From Zygnema cylindricum (taxonomy: Eukaryota; Streptophyta; Zygnematophyceae; Zygnematales; Zygnemataceae): a stretch of DNA of 64,000 nt. Location: contig JBBHKE010000556.1 in NCBI GenBank assembly GCA_037447655.1, forward strand, positions 1 to 64,000, written 5' to 3'. This document shows, piece after piece, positions 49,501-61,945 of this stretch. Made by a program: the position numbers and the translations under genes. The notes beneath the pieces were generated by a model that did no database searches, was not told the DNA's origin, and saw only the letters and a program-made list of their open reading frames with translations. Within the stretch, counting starts at the first letter, position 1, and the number at the start of each line of letters is the position of its first letter.

Positions 49501-52500
49501 CTCACATTGACGTCAACCGGATGTTGCAAATTCTCGTTTAAGACGGATCAGACTATATTACGTCAAGAAGAAAAGTATTTCGATTATTTTCTTTATCCCT
49601 TCTAAGTATTGTGTCAGTATTCATGTTATACATTCATTATCCACACTTTTTGATAATGTACATTAGAGCTTGGTTCAGTCTTAATCCTCCAGGTGTATAA
49701 GATGCTTTGTTTTGTTTCTATCTAGCACTTTAAAGGTTCATGTCATGGCATTTTTTATGCGGTTTTCATCAACAACGGCGGATATTTTACTAGTTTGTTT
49801 AGAAGGGCCAAAGGCATCAGAGTAGCAGTGTATCAGTCCAAATTTGAACAGGTGCATATCTCTGTGCCATCCCGTATCATAGACAGTATGCACATCATGG
49901 TGCTGACACTGTTCTTTGCCTTCTCTTCCAAAGCATCAAATGTTAGTAATGGTCTACAGTAACTTCAAGGTATCTCGACTAATTCTGGGTCAAAAAGTCA
50001 ATGGGCCTTTTTATTTAATTTGCCGGGAGTTCTAACATGGATGATTTGCATTAATAATCGTGCCAAAGTCCATCTGTGGCATCCGATACAACATAATGGG
50101 TTAATAAAATAAAGACACAGGATTGGAAATGTGTGTGGAAATTCCGAATGTTATTGCAGAAATTTCCTCACTAGTGCAGTTACCCCAGCAGATGATAAGA
50201 TGGTAACCGGAAGTTGCTCACATACTCCTGGATCTTTGGGTGGCGGGGATGGCCAATGACAGGTTGATACAAATCTTGCACTTGAAACACGAAAAATGAT
50301 TAAACGGGAGTTTAAAAGTGTTGCTCAGGCACATGCATGGCATTTGTCAGAGTTAGGAACTCTGACTCTTGAGGGACGAACTGAGCGTAACCCCCCTATT
50401 TGTGCAACTCTTCCTTCACCTATTAAAGATCCGACAGGGCTTGAAGCGGAGGTGTCCAAGAATGAATATGTAGTGGACAGTTTCAGTGAGAATAGGTTGC
50501 ATTCAAGTGATGTAGCAAATAGTGATTTGCGATCTGATGATGGAACAATGGACTATGCAGCTCCTACCTCTCCAATCCGGCGGCAGTTATATGCATTTCA
50601 TGAAGGTGCAAAGAGAACAGTCTTGAATTTTGAGTCTGTTGAAGACTGGAGTGTACAGAGTGGGGAGTGCAGCAATGAAGGGGAAGATGGCAAGATGAGC
50701 AACCATGTGCACGAGGTGTCTTGCTGGATGGAAGAATGTCATGACAAATGTGGTCCCTGGGAGTTACGAAGTAGAGGATTTAATGTGTTGAACTTAGATG
50801 CTGTCAAGAATACAGGAACTGTGACTCGTGACCATTATATAGAGCATGCTGTTGTTTCAGACATGTGTGAAGAGAATGGAGGTAAGAGATTGGAAAAGTC
50901 CGTGGGGAGCGAGAATGCAACAGGAACTGTGACATGGCCGCTAATGTTGACTGACATATCTGACAGTCTTGAAGAGCCAGTTTACTGGGGCTCAAGGAAC
51001 AATCTCCTAAATTGTGGGGTGGGGCTGAAACCACCTGTGAGTGCTTCTCTTACTAATGGAATACCCCCCCCTTTGCCAATCAGTGATTTAAGTTTTCTTG
51101 TAGATAAGCATGGAGTTAATCATAGGAAAGCATGCGTAGCAACTCAGAGCATGTGTTGTAGGGCAAGTGGTGCATTCAGCAACCATACGGAAGCTATTGA
51201 ATCAACTGATGGATGCACTAACTCAGAAACAATGAATCAATCTGGTAGAGGTTACTACATGGAGGCAGTTGCAAGCAACGGCGTAACTTCTGATGATATA
51301 AATTTATCAGACTCTTTTCAATTACAGGGCCCAAACAAGCAGAGATGTAGCCACTCGTTGGAAATGTTTGTAGAAGGTGACTCCAACAGGCGGCAATCGG
51401 TTGACAAGAACGTAGCGAACAGTGAATTCAGCCAAGAAAGATATTCATACGGAAAGGAAACGTTTTTGTCAGCTATGTATAGTGGTGGACCTGGAGGTTT
51501 TGATTGGGGAAGGCCTCCTGGTATGGAGGAAAATTTTGCAGGGTCCATACATGCAGTGGAGAAAACTTGTGAAAAAGCTGGAAGGACCCAACAAAGCAAA
51601 TTAGTCCAGAGGATTGTCAATGAGGAACAAAGGGGAGAATGTGAGCCTGAAACATTAGATGAGGCGACAGTCAAAAGGAGGTTGGAAAGTGTAGATTTTG
51701 ATTCGCTGCCAGCTACACCAGTTACAGATGGGCAGACAACCTTGGCGAGTTTAAATGTCCGACCCATTCATTACAGAGACAAGATTGTTATCATACGCTT
51801 TAGAGATCTGGCCCTTCCTGGAGAGCTCCAGAAGATAATAACCGCAGACCTACGGCTTCTCAAGATGCTTGAATCTGGACTCCCGCCATGGGCTGTCTTT
51901 TGCCAATCCTGTCCTGTGCTATGCCATGTTTATCGACCATGGATGCGATCTTTGGCGCTTTATGTGTACTTTGGTGTGTCGGTTACTACGGTCTTAATTG
52001 GATTCTATGACCTCTACAAAAACGTTCCAGTATTGCGAGAAGCAATTGCCCGTTTGCTTGGGCCTCTGTCTGTGTGGATTGATGCATGGGGTGTGGGGTA
52101 TCGCCTTAAATATTTAGGAACCATGCTTGTGCTTCAAAACCTACAACGGGCTTTGAAAGTCATCATCTCTCTTTTAAGGGGACTCAAACATTTATTGAGC
52201 TTTATGTTGCAGCCTATATATACCCCACTACTATCAGCCATAGATTGGCTTTGGCCAATTCTTGGAGTAAAGTGGGTTATTTGTGCAATTGTTGTGGAAG
52301 CCAAAGCTGCACTTTGGAAGGTGGGGTGGAGTGTTGGTGCATTTTCTGGAGCCACATTGTCGGTTCTGGCTCATTTATTGATGCCACTATGGCGACTCTT
52401 TCTGCTCTGGTGGACTGTAGGTGAGCTGTTGAGAAGTTATTCTGATGGTTTTCACTTCTGAAATTACTTTCTTTAGGTGGTAATTTTAAAGGAGGAGAAA

Positions 52501-55500
52501 GGCAACCTAAGCACGTTTGCTTACTTGTGGCTTTCTTATTGCTGGGGAAAGGATGTGTGCGATTCTGGTCAATATGCTATCCATGATGCTGCCATTATTT
52601 GTCATTAGCACCATCAAGTGAGCTTGGGACTTTTGTGAAAAGGGGATGCTGACACTGCGAGTAGTGGGTGCAGTGTTCAGCTTCGTTTTTTCATCACTGG
52701 CGTTAATGCGAATGATTGTTAAGGCCCCACTGTGCCTTCTATTGTCAGTTCTTAGAGCCACTGCATTACTTTTCTGTCAGATGTGGGAAGTCATAGCTGT
52801 GGCAAACCATCACTGCATAGAAGCAGTGAAGCTTCTATGCGCAGCAAGAAGGCCCGTGGTTTCAGCCCTCACCGCGACATCACATGCTTCACCATGGCCG
52901 TTGATATGGAGTGCTCTTTGGCATGATCTGTTCCACAAGGTGAGGGGAGGTGGGAGGGTCTGGAGATTTTTTGCTGGTGTCCTTGTAAATTTATATCTTT
53001 CCTCTGTAAAAGACTTTTCTGGTGCGTGTTATTGGCCCTTTCTGTGGTTTTTTAGAGTTTATGGTTTTAAGGGCTTTTTTGGATTTTTTCATTTTAGAAG
53101 GATTGAGTATTCTATGGAGAAAAAGGATTTCCTTTTTCAATTAAAGCTTCACTTCTTAAAAAATATTATTTGCCATGTCAGAAGGGGAAATTAATGGTAT
53201 TGTAGGTATAGACGAAACCTTACTCCTGGAGCTTGGAGTGTGATCTTCGCAACTTCAAAGAAATATGCAGATGGACAATAGCAGATGCAGTAGCACTAGT
53301 ACTGGCAGCAGCAGTAGTACTACCAGCAGTAGCGAGAATAGTTATATTTTTTTTTATAAAAAAGCCTCGATATATCGACGATACGATACATCGGCGATAT
53401 ATTGGCGATATATCGCAATATTTAGCTTTTCAATATATCGAAGCAATATATCGATTGTCAGGTTCCTGAAATTCGATACATATCGAATATCGGCAAATGG
53501 TCCTTGATACCCAACACTAATAACAACCCAACGCAGTAACTCAAAGCGATTTTGGTGCGAGATGTGCCACAGAAACAGCTGCTGCTGCTGCTGCTGCTGC
53601 CAGTACTAGTGATACTGCAGCTGCTAGTACTAGCTACTGCTACTCCAAATTAATAAAAATAATAATAAACTTTCACATTTTGTACACTTCAATTTTTTTT
53701 TTTTCAGATCATACTTTGACTAAATTAGTGTGAACTTTTCGTATGTGAAGTCCTCTACGTACTAAATTATATGAATTTCAGAATTAGTACTTTTTTGTCG
53801 GTTACAATTTGCGGCATCTACCTTTAAGTCACGGAACGAAAGTCACGTCGTACGGCGTATCAGACAATTTGTCTTTTTCGCTAAAATAACATATTATATA
53901 AATATTAAATTTAAAAAATACTATATATCGCGATACATATCGCGATGATTTATGTTGGTCCCGGTACGATATATCGAGGAGTCTGCTCGATCGATATTCG
54001 ATATATCGAATATCGAAATTATTGCGATATGAATTTACCCGATACCCAACACTAGTTGTTATCATTCTGTTTAGACTACATTTCGTTAGGTTAGTGTGGC
54101 AAAGTGCATGTTATTTATGCTATCATGCACATTAATTACTATTGGTTTATTAAATTCATGTCAGCCTGACTAATGCACATTGAGAGATTAAAATTTATTG
54201 TTTATCATTGATTGTGGACTACACTATGAAATAATGACAATGGTTCAATTTGAGGACGAGTTGGTCCAATCTCCTGCAATTTTTTTCTTGTTCCTCATTT
54301 CTCGTCATGGTTTTCTAGTGAAAGGTGCAATGACTGGTGACGTGTAGTGTGCCTCCTTCACGCTGTTCGCGACGGGCGGCAGAATAGGTTAGCACTGGTG
54401 GATGTAGCGACAAAAATAGCGTGTAGGGCAATATGGCCCTATTATCACATTCAAGCCACTTTCTAGTGCGCCACAGAAGCGTATGGGACAGCAAAGTCAG
54501 TACAGGGACATGAAATGTATCAAAGATTATGATTTTGTCTCCCCCTAATTTGTACTTATGCCCCAAACAAGTGACTTTATTCACACATGTGCATGAACTT
54601 ATAGATGCAATCTTGTGCCTTGAATATGTAATGTGATACACCACTTTCACTATGCCGTATGATTATAGCATGAAATTCGACACCCTCCTTATTGCCCTCT
54701 CCAAACAGTGTGTCACTCTCGCTACTCTTTGGACCACAAGCAACAATCCCTGATATAATAGTTATCAGCTGGAGCAGTCAGAAACTTATCAGTTAATGAG
54801 TAATCCATGGCAAAAGCTGTAATAAAGAATTGCAGTTCTATACATCTGCATAGGTGCACATCTGAGAAATTAGCAAGACATTTGTTTTTGTAGTATATTG
54901 ATGATTTTAATTGGCGTTAACAATCAAAATCAGGACTTTGACACCTGTGGGTGGGGTACGCACAAAATGGTTTAAATACAGTTTCTTCTTTCAGTAGGCT
55001 CTTCATTTGTTTACAGGACTGTGGTTCCGCCGTGACTCTGGAAATGAATGTTGTTGAACAAGTAGATTGGAAAAATCTCTTTAGGTGATGAAGTTCCGAA
55101 GTTGAGATTTTTTTTTTTTTTTGGCCTGTTGTTTGGCTTGTTGCAATTGGTGCAAGCTTGTTTGTTGTTGTGAAGCCGCACATGTTGATGCAAACTGACA
55201 TGTTGCTGGGTTCTTACATTGCTATACATTTTTCAGCGCTAAATGTCAGAAATGCTGTTTTGGTTTTGTACAGCATGACTCGGTTGCAAACCTTTGCTTG
55301 TTGTAGTGCGATTGCTGAAATCATGCCCATTGTCTGCTTATCGACTTGCTGGCGTTGTATGTTGTCAACATTGGCATGTACATGGGAGAGTGGGAGGGGC
55401 TGGGGCGGCTGCAAGATCCTCTGGCCTCTTATCCCTTCATTCTCTTAATAATTTGGTGGCCGTCCATTTAAATAATGTTTTGGCTACTTGTGTGGCTTTG

Positions 55501-55913
55501 GCACTTGCTATTCCTGCTAACTGTAGCTTGGATGTTTGCTAATTATAGCCGGTTGTTTTCTTCAGGGTGACATGTCAGATGTTGATGATTGTTATTGTTT
55601 GCCTTCTCTTTTTGCTGCAGGTGTTCCATGCGATTCGCAGAGTTGTGAATGGATTGGCACATTTTCTTCTCACCTGCAATAGGCACCGCTTGAGGTGAAG
55701 TTCTAGTTTCCAATGAAAGTTCTGGTTTTGGCTTGTGGCAGATATTCTCATTCCCTTTTCTTATTCACACCTCTCTTTCTCGGCTGCGATTCTTGAATGG
55801 GTCCACAGCCACTTGAGGAGTCATATGTAGAAGTAATTTGTAGTGTTTGTCTGGAAATTGCTTTCTACAGGCAACATCAGTCATATGTTGATCTGGCTAC
55901 CACTTTTCTTTGA
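46567..55913 (+). CDS. Uncharacterised multi-pass membrane protein of plant type
   Basis: Exons: 46567-46621, 47143-47287, 47407-47473 (tentative), 47707-47807, 48362-48548, 50263-52416, 52643-52939, 55621-55694, and tentatively 55871-55913. Phases join at every step, giving about 1,040 aa. The N-terminus has a hydrophobic stretch (SRWASWSYLLTTALGHLV), then a basic region (LARARRRLNL; RRLQARRKASARGHNPP) and NGLYGCVTFEIYWVDVCGIS. The 2.1 kb exon encodes a long hydrophilic region, then a conserved-looking end: RFRDLALPGELQKIITADLR, LPPWAVFCQSCPVLCHVYRP, and several hydrophobic segments around VLIGFYDLYKNVPVLREA and LKYLGTMLVLQNLQ. The 52643 exon adds more hydrophobic helices; the 55621 exon reads VFHAIRRVVNGLAHFLLTCN. 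I believe this is a plant-specific family of unknown function but could not confirm it. The 3' end is uncertain. Confidence 0.75.
48549..50262 (+). other. Intron of the membrane-protein gene
   Basis: A 1.7 kb phase-0 intron, AT-rich, without recognised repeats or RNA genes. Its ends are CAG|GTGGGC and GACAG|GTTGAT. Confidence 0.55.
52940..55620 (+). other. Large intron of the membrane-protein gene hosting a rearranged hAT copy
   Basis: 2.7 kb phase-0 intron from AAG|GTGAGG to TTTGCTGCAG. It contains the rearranged family C element at 53281-54054. The rest is AT-rich without recognised genes. Confidence 0.6.
53281..54054. mobile_element. hAT-like family C element, internally inverted (copy 2)
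   Basis: 53364-53519 equals the right part of copy 1 in forward orientation, ending CGAT/TGATACCCAACACTA. About 53797-54054 equals the left part of copy 1 in reverse orientation, ending CGATACCCAACACTA. So the two termini point the same way, not toward each other. The first part lies between arms of a 34 bp inverted repeat (53281-53314 and 53591-53624, 32 of 34 matching). Inverting the segment between them would restore a normal pair of inverted ends. Confidence 0.75.
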
Positions 55914-58463
55914 TAGGAAATCTTTCAGGATCTCCTTACATTGGACATTTAGTGGCTCAAATGAGGAGTTTCTTTTAGTTCTTATGCTTCTGACATTCTA
56001 TTGGATTTTTAATTTCGGAAGTGCTAGCTGGTCCCTTTATACCTTCCAGTGTGACACACTAAAGTTACTTTGGGACATCCATTTGTTGTTGTAGCTGGCT
56101 GAAATCTTGTTTTATCAACTGGGAAAAACCAAAAAAAAAAAAAAAACTGTTTAAACTCGTATGGCTATAGAAAAAAAAGAAAAAAGAAAAATAAGTGGAG
56201 AAAAAAACGAACACCGTCTTTAATCTCAAATCACAACTTCCGAAAAACTCCAAAAAAACCTCGAAAAATTCCCCGAATATCTTCCGTTCGACTTCCGTTT
56301 GACTTCCGTTGAAGTTCCGTTCCGGTTTGTTTTTTTTTTTTTTTTTTTTTAAATTGTCCTGGACTTTTCAATCAGACAAGAGGTTTGGAACGTCTAGCTC
56401 CTTGCCTTTTTTTTAGTTTTACAAGGAAATGGAGGTATGGCATAATACTTGAGCAATGGCTGCATAGTTATGGTAACAGCAAAGAAGTTATTTGCTTAAG
56501 TTGTTGAAATGGCGGGTAGCACTTGCAACAGGGAAAATTATTCCTTTTACTGCTACACTGTCCAACAACGTCGCTATGGATGTTTGTATTTCTGTTTCAA
56601 GAGTTCACACTGATTCATACAGTTTTTACCAATGAACATCTTTTCTATGGTTATGCAATGTCAACTGTAATTAGGGTCAATACTTGCGATTTGACCATGC
56701 AAGCTAGTTTCCTTGCAACCTGGTAAAAGTACAATTGTATTACTGAAATGAAGTATACACCGTTTGCAAGTGCTAAAGCACAAACTGAACACTTAAAGAA
56801 ACGATGACTGATTGTCTTAAATCAGAATGAAAAATTTGTTGCAATTATTACTCGAACTGGTGCCTGTTTGGTCGATGATGTTATGGTTTTTTTTGGGGAA
56901 GTTTCCGTCGTGACTTGCAACCGTGCTCATAGTGGATAGAACAAATTGTTGTTTATTGTAAATTGGTTTGGCTTCTTTGGCTGGTTGATCATCTTCTTAA
57001 ATGAATGGTTGGTCATTTCTCCCTATTTGAGGCAGAGATAAGTGTGCATTTAGAGTTTGATCAAGAATAGTTGGGTGCAAGCCTGTTTTGACTCCTTTGG
57101 GCAGTCAGTATGGTAGTTGTAGGGTGATATTTAAGGAGTGTGTTTGGTATAAAACTGGTCCATAGTAATGACCACGTTCCTTGAAAAGCACATGCCAGGC
57201 AATTCAACGCAGATACAAAGCGTCTGCAAGATTCCACTCAGTACCTTTGACTTTATATATAGGAAAATGTGCAGCCATGATGTTTAAATGCTCATTCCCT
57301 TGTATTTGAAAGCCGTGAGCCACATATGGAAACCAGAAGAGTCCTGTTCTTGTCCTTACCCTCTTCCTTCAGAGAATACTACTGGATAGTCAGATTGTGG
57401 AAATGGATCTTTCGTAACTCGCTTATTAATGGGTTTTTCTTTGTTTCTCTTTTCATGGGGGGTATCGTCATTTGGAAAGCACAGCACATACCGTTATTTT
57501 TCAGATCAATGGGCACATTTGCAGTGTCAGGTTTCACGTGTGAAAGGATTGCTACATGGAAAAGTCCTTGTCTTTGAGCGCCAAAAAGTTTCTTATATGC
57601 CCTCTACATTCACGGAGTCGAAGGTACTGTGTTTCTTCTTTGACCACCAGACTCTTTTCAGTAGTTTTACTTTTTCTAGGAACGAAGTGGTTCAGGTAGT
57701 CATGCTAATCTAGTTATGGAGGCAGCAGAAAGCTTCATTTAATGGCCTTAATGATTTAGTCTTGTTGTTTTGCACCTGTTAGTGTGTTTGAACTGATCAT
57801 TTCTAGTTACAGAGTTGTTAACTGTGGCATGGGGATGCGGTTGGGACTTTTTGTTGGCCTGACGTCTTCAGGTTCACCATCATGGGGCTTTCTCAAGGTG
57901 TGTCCTACATCTGTTTGTCCCCTTTTGGCTCCCTTCACAGAGCGTTGTTGTGTGTTTTTCACGTTTTCATGATGACTAATGCGAAAGAATGATATAAAAA
58001 CCTTAAATCATTTGGGGAAAGCCAAGTTAGTGTGACACAAGGCCAAAACTCACGAATCTTTCTGCTTCAGTATCATATCGATTAGGTCCACTTATATTAT
58101 TCAGGTCGATGGTCGACGCACAAACGCGAGTGAAACATTACATCATAATTGACATACAGAAAGATTCAACTTCAATATGAAGTCAATGGTATGACATTGT
58201 GGTACAACAAGTTTCTTTGTTTTTTTTCTTTACATTTTTCTTTCTAGCTCCCATCACAACCTTTTCGCAGTTTATGATGCCAAGTTTCTTGCTGTCTTCT
58301 CGTCTTTTTCCTTTGTCTAAGCTATCCAATCTTTACCTCTCTACTTACCTCGTTCCTAAGCATTACTGTTATTTCTCTCTTTCAGGGTTTGACTTTTATG
58401 AGGAGAGAAGAGACACTGAAATCTTTCTCTCTTTTTCTTGTTCGCTCTACTAGGTTTTCACTA
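55914..58463. other. Downstream of membrane-protein gene, nothing firm
   Basis: T- and A-rich sequence with homopolymers (56132-56150, 56330-56350) and repeated GACTTCCGTT units near 56288-56315. Further 3' exons of the membrane-protein gene may lie here; none could be assigned by frame and resemblance. Confidence 0.35.
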
Positions 58464-59079
58464 CACCGCGAATCGTAATTAGAGAAAAGAAAAAATTAGA
58501 GTAAATAAACAAAAAAAAACATTTAGAGTTATGAACGCTAATTTATGTGATATAACTTTTTCACAGAGGAAGTTTACTCTAATTTATTTAAGTACTCTAT
58601 ATTGGGTTATGTCGGCAATAGTTACCCGCGCTGTAATTATGAACACTAAATTACGTAGACGTACAAAATCTGTCAGTCCGTATAGTTTGACGTCATTATG
58701 ACGTTAGTACTATTTGTCGCGCTGAATGTGAGTTAATGTTCACACTGACGACGATGCTGTCGACGGACGAGAGTTATGCGAACGACCTTTTTTCGATTAG
58801 ATTGATTTTTTTGTTTAGTGCGATTTCACGTGCGAGCGCGATTCTATTAAATCATTATTTGTACCTTTTTACTTATAAAAGTACAAATTTGCACGGTCGG
58901 ACGTCGTCCGTACGCCACACTATTTAAAACAAACGTATATTAAACTTTTTTACGCTAATTAAACCTTATCTTAAATAGTATAATGTAAAATTTAGAATCA
59001 TTTACTCTATTTAAGGTGATAGAGTCGAAATTTAGGGCGACCGAATTAGCGTTATTTACTCTAATTATGATTCGCGGTG
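58464..59079. mobile_element. Family A element, 616 bp form (copy 10)
   Basis: TA-CACCGCGAATCGTAATTAG at the left and ATTATGATTCGCGGTG-TA at the right: clean inverted ends and both TA flanks. The interior has GTCGTCCGTACGCCACACTATTTAAA, also present in variant form near 13110, 14105 and 26205. It contains no open frame of note. Confidence 0.85.
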
Positions 59080-59084
59080 TACTG

Positions 59085-59577
59085 TACATGCCATTTGTAG
59101 ACGTAGGCGATTGCTTATGTTGTCCACGTGTGGGCGTCGACAAATGTCCGTAGTTTGTTGGCCTCTACACGTTTCGCAAGATATTGGCGACGTCTACAAC
59201 TGTCACATATTCGAAGTAATGAAGGCACAAGTAACGATTGACATATGCACATTTTGAAAAGTACACCGTAAAATCTGCGCTAAAATCCAAAGTAATGTTT
59301 CAAAGTTTCGGTTACATGGGAACACGCCCTATGTCAATCGTTACTTGCGCCTTCATTACTTCAAATATGTGACCGTTGTAGACGCCTACAAAATGTGGAA
59401 GTGGGTCAAAATGATAATAACGCCAAATTGACATATTTTCCAAAGTTCCAAGATGACGCAAAATGTACTTTGTTTATTGCCCATTTTTCGTATGGCGTAA
59501 GATTTTATCGTTGCAAGTCTCATTTTTTGTGAAAATGACGGAAAAAAACCCTTACTTGAACACATGGGCACACACCC
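59085..59577. mobile_element. Rearranged family B element forming a fold-back (copy 4)
   Basis: The part up to 59329 matches the right end of copy 2 (ending CATGGGAACACGCCC). The part from 59330 to 59577 matches the left end of copy 2 in reverse (CTTGAACACATGGGCACACACCC). A 57 bp inverted repeat, 59189-59245 versus 59330-59386, pairs the two halves. The left boundary is approximate. Confidence 0.65.
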
Positions 59578-59580
59578 TAA

Positions 59581-60486
59581 GGGTATGTGCCCATGTACCT
59601 GGTACTTTGAAGTGGTACTTTGGATTTTAGTGAAGATTCTCCGTACTACTTTTCAAAGCCTTCCAATGTGCGAAAATGTGACGGTTGTGGACATGGGTAC
59701 AACTTGTGACGATTGAAGACGACTACGAAACTTACGACAATTGGTGACATATAAAAAATTAGCAACGGTTGTAGATGTCTACTCTAGTTTGTGACATTGT
59801 AGATGTCTAGGGTTTCGTGACATTGTGACGTCATGTTCACTCATGACAACGTCGACATCATTAATTCAAGAACACTTCGCTATGGCTAACCGATTTTGGT
59901 TTTTCAACTTTTCTCACTCGACTTGCCATCAAAATATGCCCAAAGGTAGGCAAAAGAATTATTTCTCAAAGCTCTTTCATTTCATTCCCGTATTGCCATA
60001 TTTCATTCCGAAAAGTGCGAGAAGGAGAGGGAGAGGCGACGACAACGTAAACTTCTACAAAGGACCCATGAATGAAAGTGAAGGACCGAGACCCCTACAA
60101 CTTTTTTTTCGTACATGACGGGTACTAAAAAAATAGTGAGTACTCTCCCTTGTGCTAAAGATTTCCCACTTAGGTGGCGAATGCGTGGATGTTTTTTCAT
60201 TTGTTGTTTGAGTGATACTTTCAATAAAATCACCTCGCGAGGTGGTTTTTGATAAAGTTTTTTGATAACCTAGATGCGCGTGCCCGTGGGTCGAAAAGAG
60301 AAAAAAACGCCAAAATAAGTACAAAAGAAGACAGAAATGGAGAACATTAAAAGTATCAAGGTCACATTCATTCTAATGTGTTAAAAACATTTTTTTCGTA
60401 CTGTTAAAGATTTTCTTGTTGGGCATTGAAGTTCAGAAGAAAACGACAGAAAAAAACAGGATACTTTAACACAGGGACACATACCT
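59581..60486 (-). mobile_element. Harbinger-like family B element (copy 3, 906 bp)
   Basis: Ends GGGTATGTGCCCATGTACC and the inverse of AGGTATGTGTCCCTGTG; flanked by TAA at 59578-59580 and 60487-60489. Reversed relative to copies 1 and 2. It holds the conserved core (about 60056-60101) and the CACCTCGCGAGGTG palindrome (60227-60250). It directly abuts the rearranged copy 4. Confidence 0.8.
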
Positions 60487-61110
60487 TAAGTACTTAAGGA
60501 ACTAATTGAAAATCAAAATACTAGTGTAGTTACTAATGTCGTTTTAATAGCTAAACATACATAATTTTGGGGTGTAACCATGCTATATGGGCAATGTGTG
60601 CGATTGACTTACAGTGTGGTTTGAGATGATAAAGACAAATTTAGTCCAAAAAGCGATTTAAGTTACTTTGTAATTGAACTGTTTCATAGGACGATTTCTT
60701 TTGCCTTTTTTCTAAATATTTCATAGGACGATTTCTTTTGTCTTTTTTCTAAATATTTTTTCAATCGAATGAGGACAGGAGGAAGCGCCACCTTCAGTAC
60801 TTACGTTTCAATATATTTTTTGTTGTTCTTTTTTTTCGCTTCTCTTGTCAGCCCCTTTGCCTTATTGTTTTAAGGTGCTGTATAGGTTTTAAGGTACGAC
60901 ACAGTATGCCCATACAATATGCATACACTGTACATTGTTGCACAATTTGCAACAAACCTTTATTGAATGGGCTCTAAAGATTTCAGGCTAAAAGTGAAAT
61001 TGAGTTGCTCGTTAATAGATGGAGAACTAGATGGGCATTAAAATCAAAGACTTCTTTTGGGAACATAGAGTCTTTCAAAAGGGTCAAACGAGGGTTAAAG
61101 TTGTCTACAA
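60487..61110. other. Intergenic with 37 bp tandem repeat
   Basis: AT-rich. At 60682-60755 a 37 bp unit beginning TTTCATAGGACGATTTCTTT occurs twice in tandem with one difference. No gene recognised. Confidence 0.6.
60682..60755. repeat. 37 bp tandem duplication
   Basis: Two units, 60682-60718 and 60719-60755, differ at one base (GCC versus GTC). Confidence 0.9.
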
Positions 61111-61458
61111 TTAAGGCTGTCTAATCTCACTAATATAACGACCAAAAATAGGTTCAAATAGTGAATGCTCACAAGGGAAAGGCACCACTCTGAAACATTG
61201 AGACCTCCATAGGTCCTCAGAATTGGACAGCTTGCAAGAAGCCTCTAGGATATCCCGGACCCCTTTGTGTTTCAACAAGAATAACTGCCACCTTGGTAGA
61301 CGAAAACTCTGACCACCTTCACCCTTGTGAAGAAAAGACTTCCCTGAGTCGATAACAAAAAGAATCTCTGAGTTTGCACCCTTGAGCAGTAAGTTATGGA
61401 GGGTCAAAGTTGACCTTTTGTACAGAAGCTCTCTGGGAGAGAGGGTCCTATCTACCAA
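61111..61458 (-). CDS. Hypothetical open frame (115 aa)
   Basis: An uninterrupted minus frame of ordinary amino-acid composition (e.g. HNLLLKGANSEILFVIDSGK; RDILEASCKLSNSEDLW). No family recognised and no splice sites are needed. It might be a gene fragment or chance. Confidence 0.25.
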   Translation of the reverse strand: MVDRTLSPRELLYKRSTLTLHNLLLKGANSEILFVIDSGKSFLHKGEGGQSFRLPRWQLFLLKHKGVRDILEASCKLSNSEDLWRSQCFRVVPFPCEHSLFEPIFGRYISEIRQP

Positions 61459-61945
61459 TTTTTCTAAGTCCTATCTCTCTCACAAACTCTATCTACTGAT
61501 GTACGGAACCAATCATATAACTCTTCCGTACACAAAAGTACAGCTGCAGGTGTACTTTATGTACTAATACTGTTCGACATCGCCTAAATGTCAACACGTG
61601 GTATATCCGGATTTGCTCCCTTAATCCCCGGGGATGCCACGATCCAATGTCATTCAGCCACGTGTCATCCGATGTGGTGATGACCAAAAACCACCGAAAT
61701 CCTCTTCCGCGATCTCGACATTCATTCCGGCCGTCCGATTAAATGCAAATTTCATCTTGCAGTAATAAATACATGCGCGGTATTCGTTTCGCTATCGAAA
61801 CAAATGCGCGGTACTAGTTTTGTTGTCCGTACCCTAATCCGTACATTTACATAACCGAACCTATGTATCTTGTAAATAGTCCTGTTAAATGAATTTGTCA
61901 ACGTAGTAATATTTAAGTATTTATGAAACACAATATGTTCTAACA

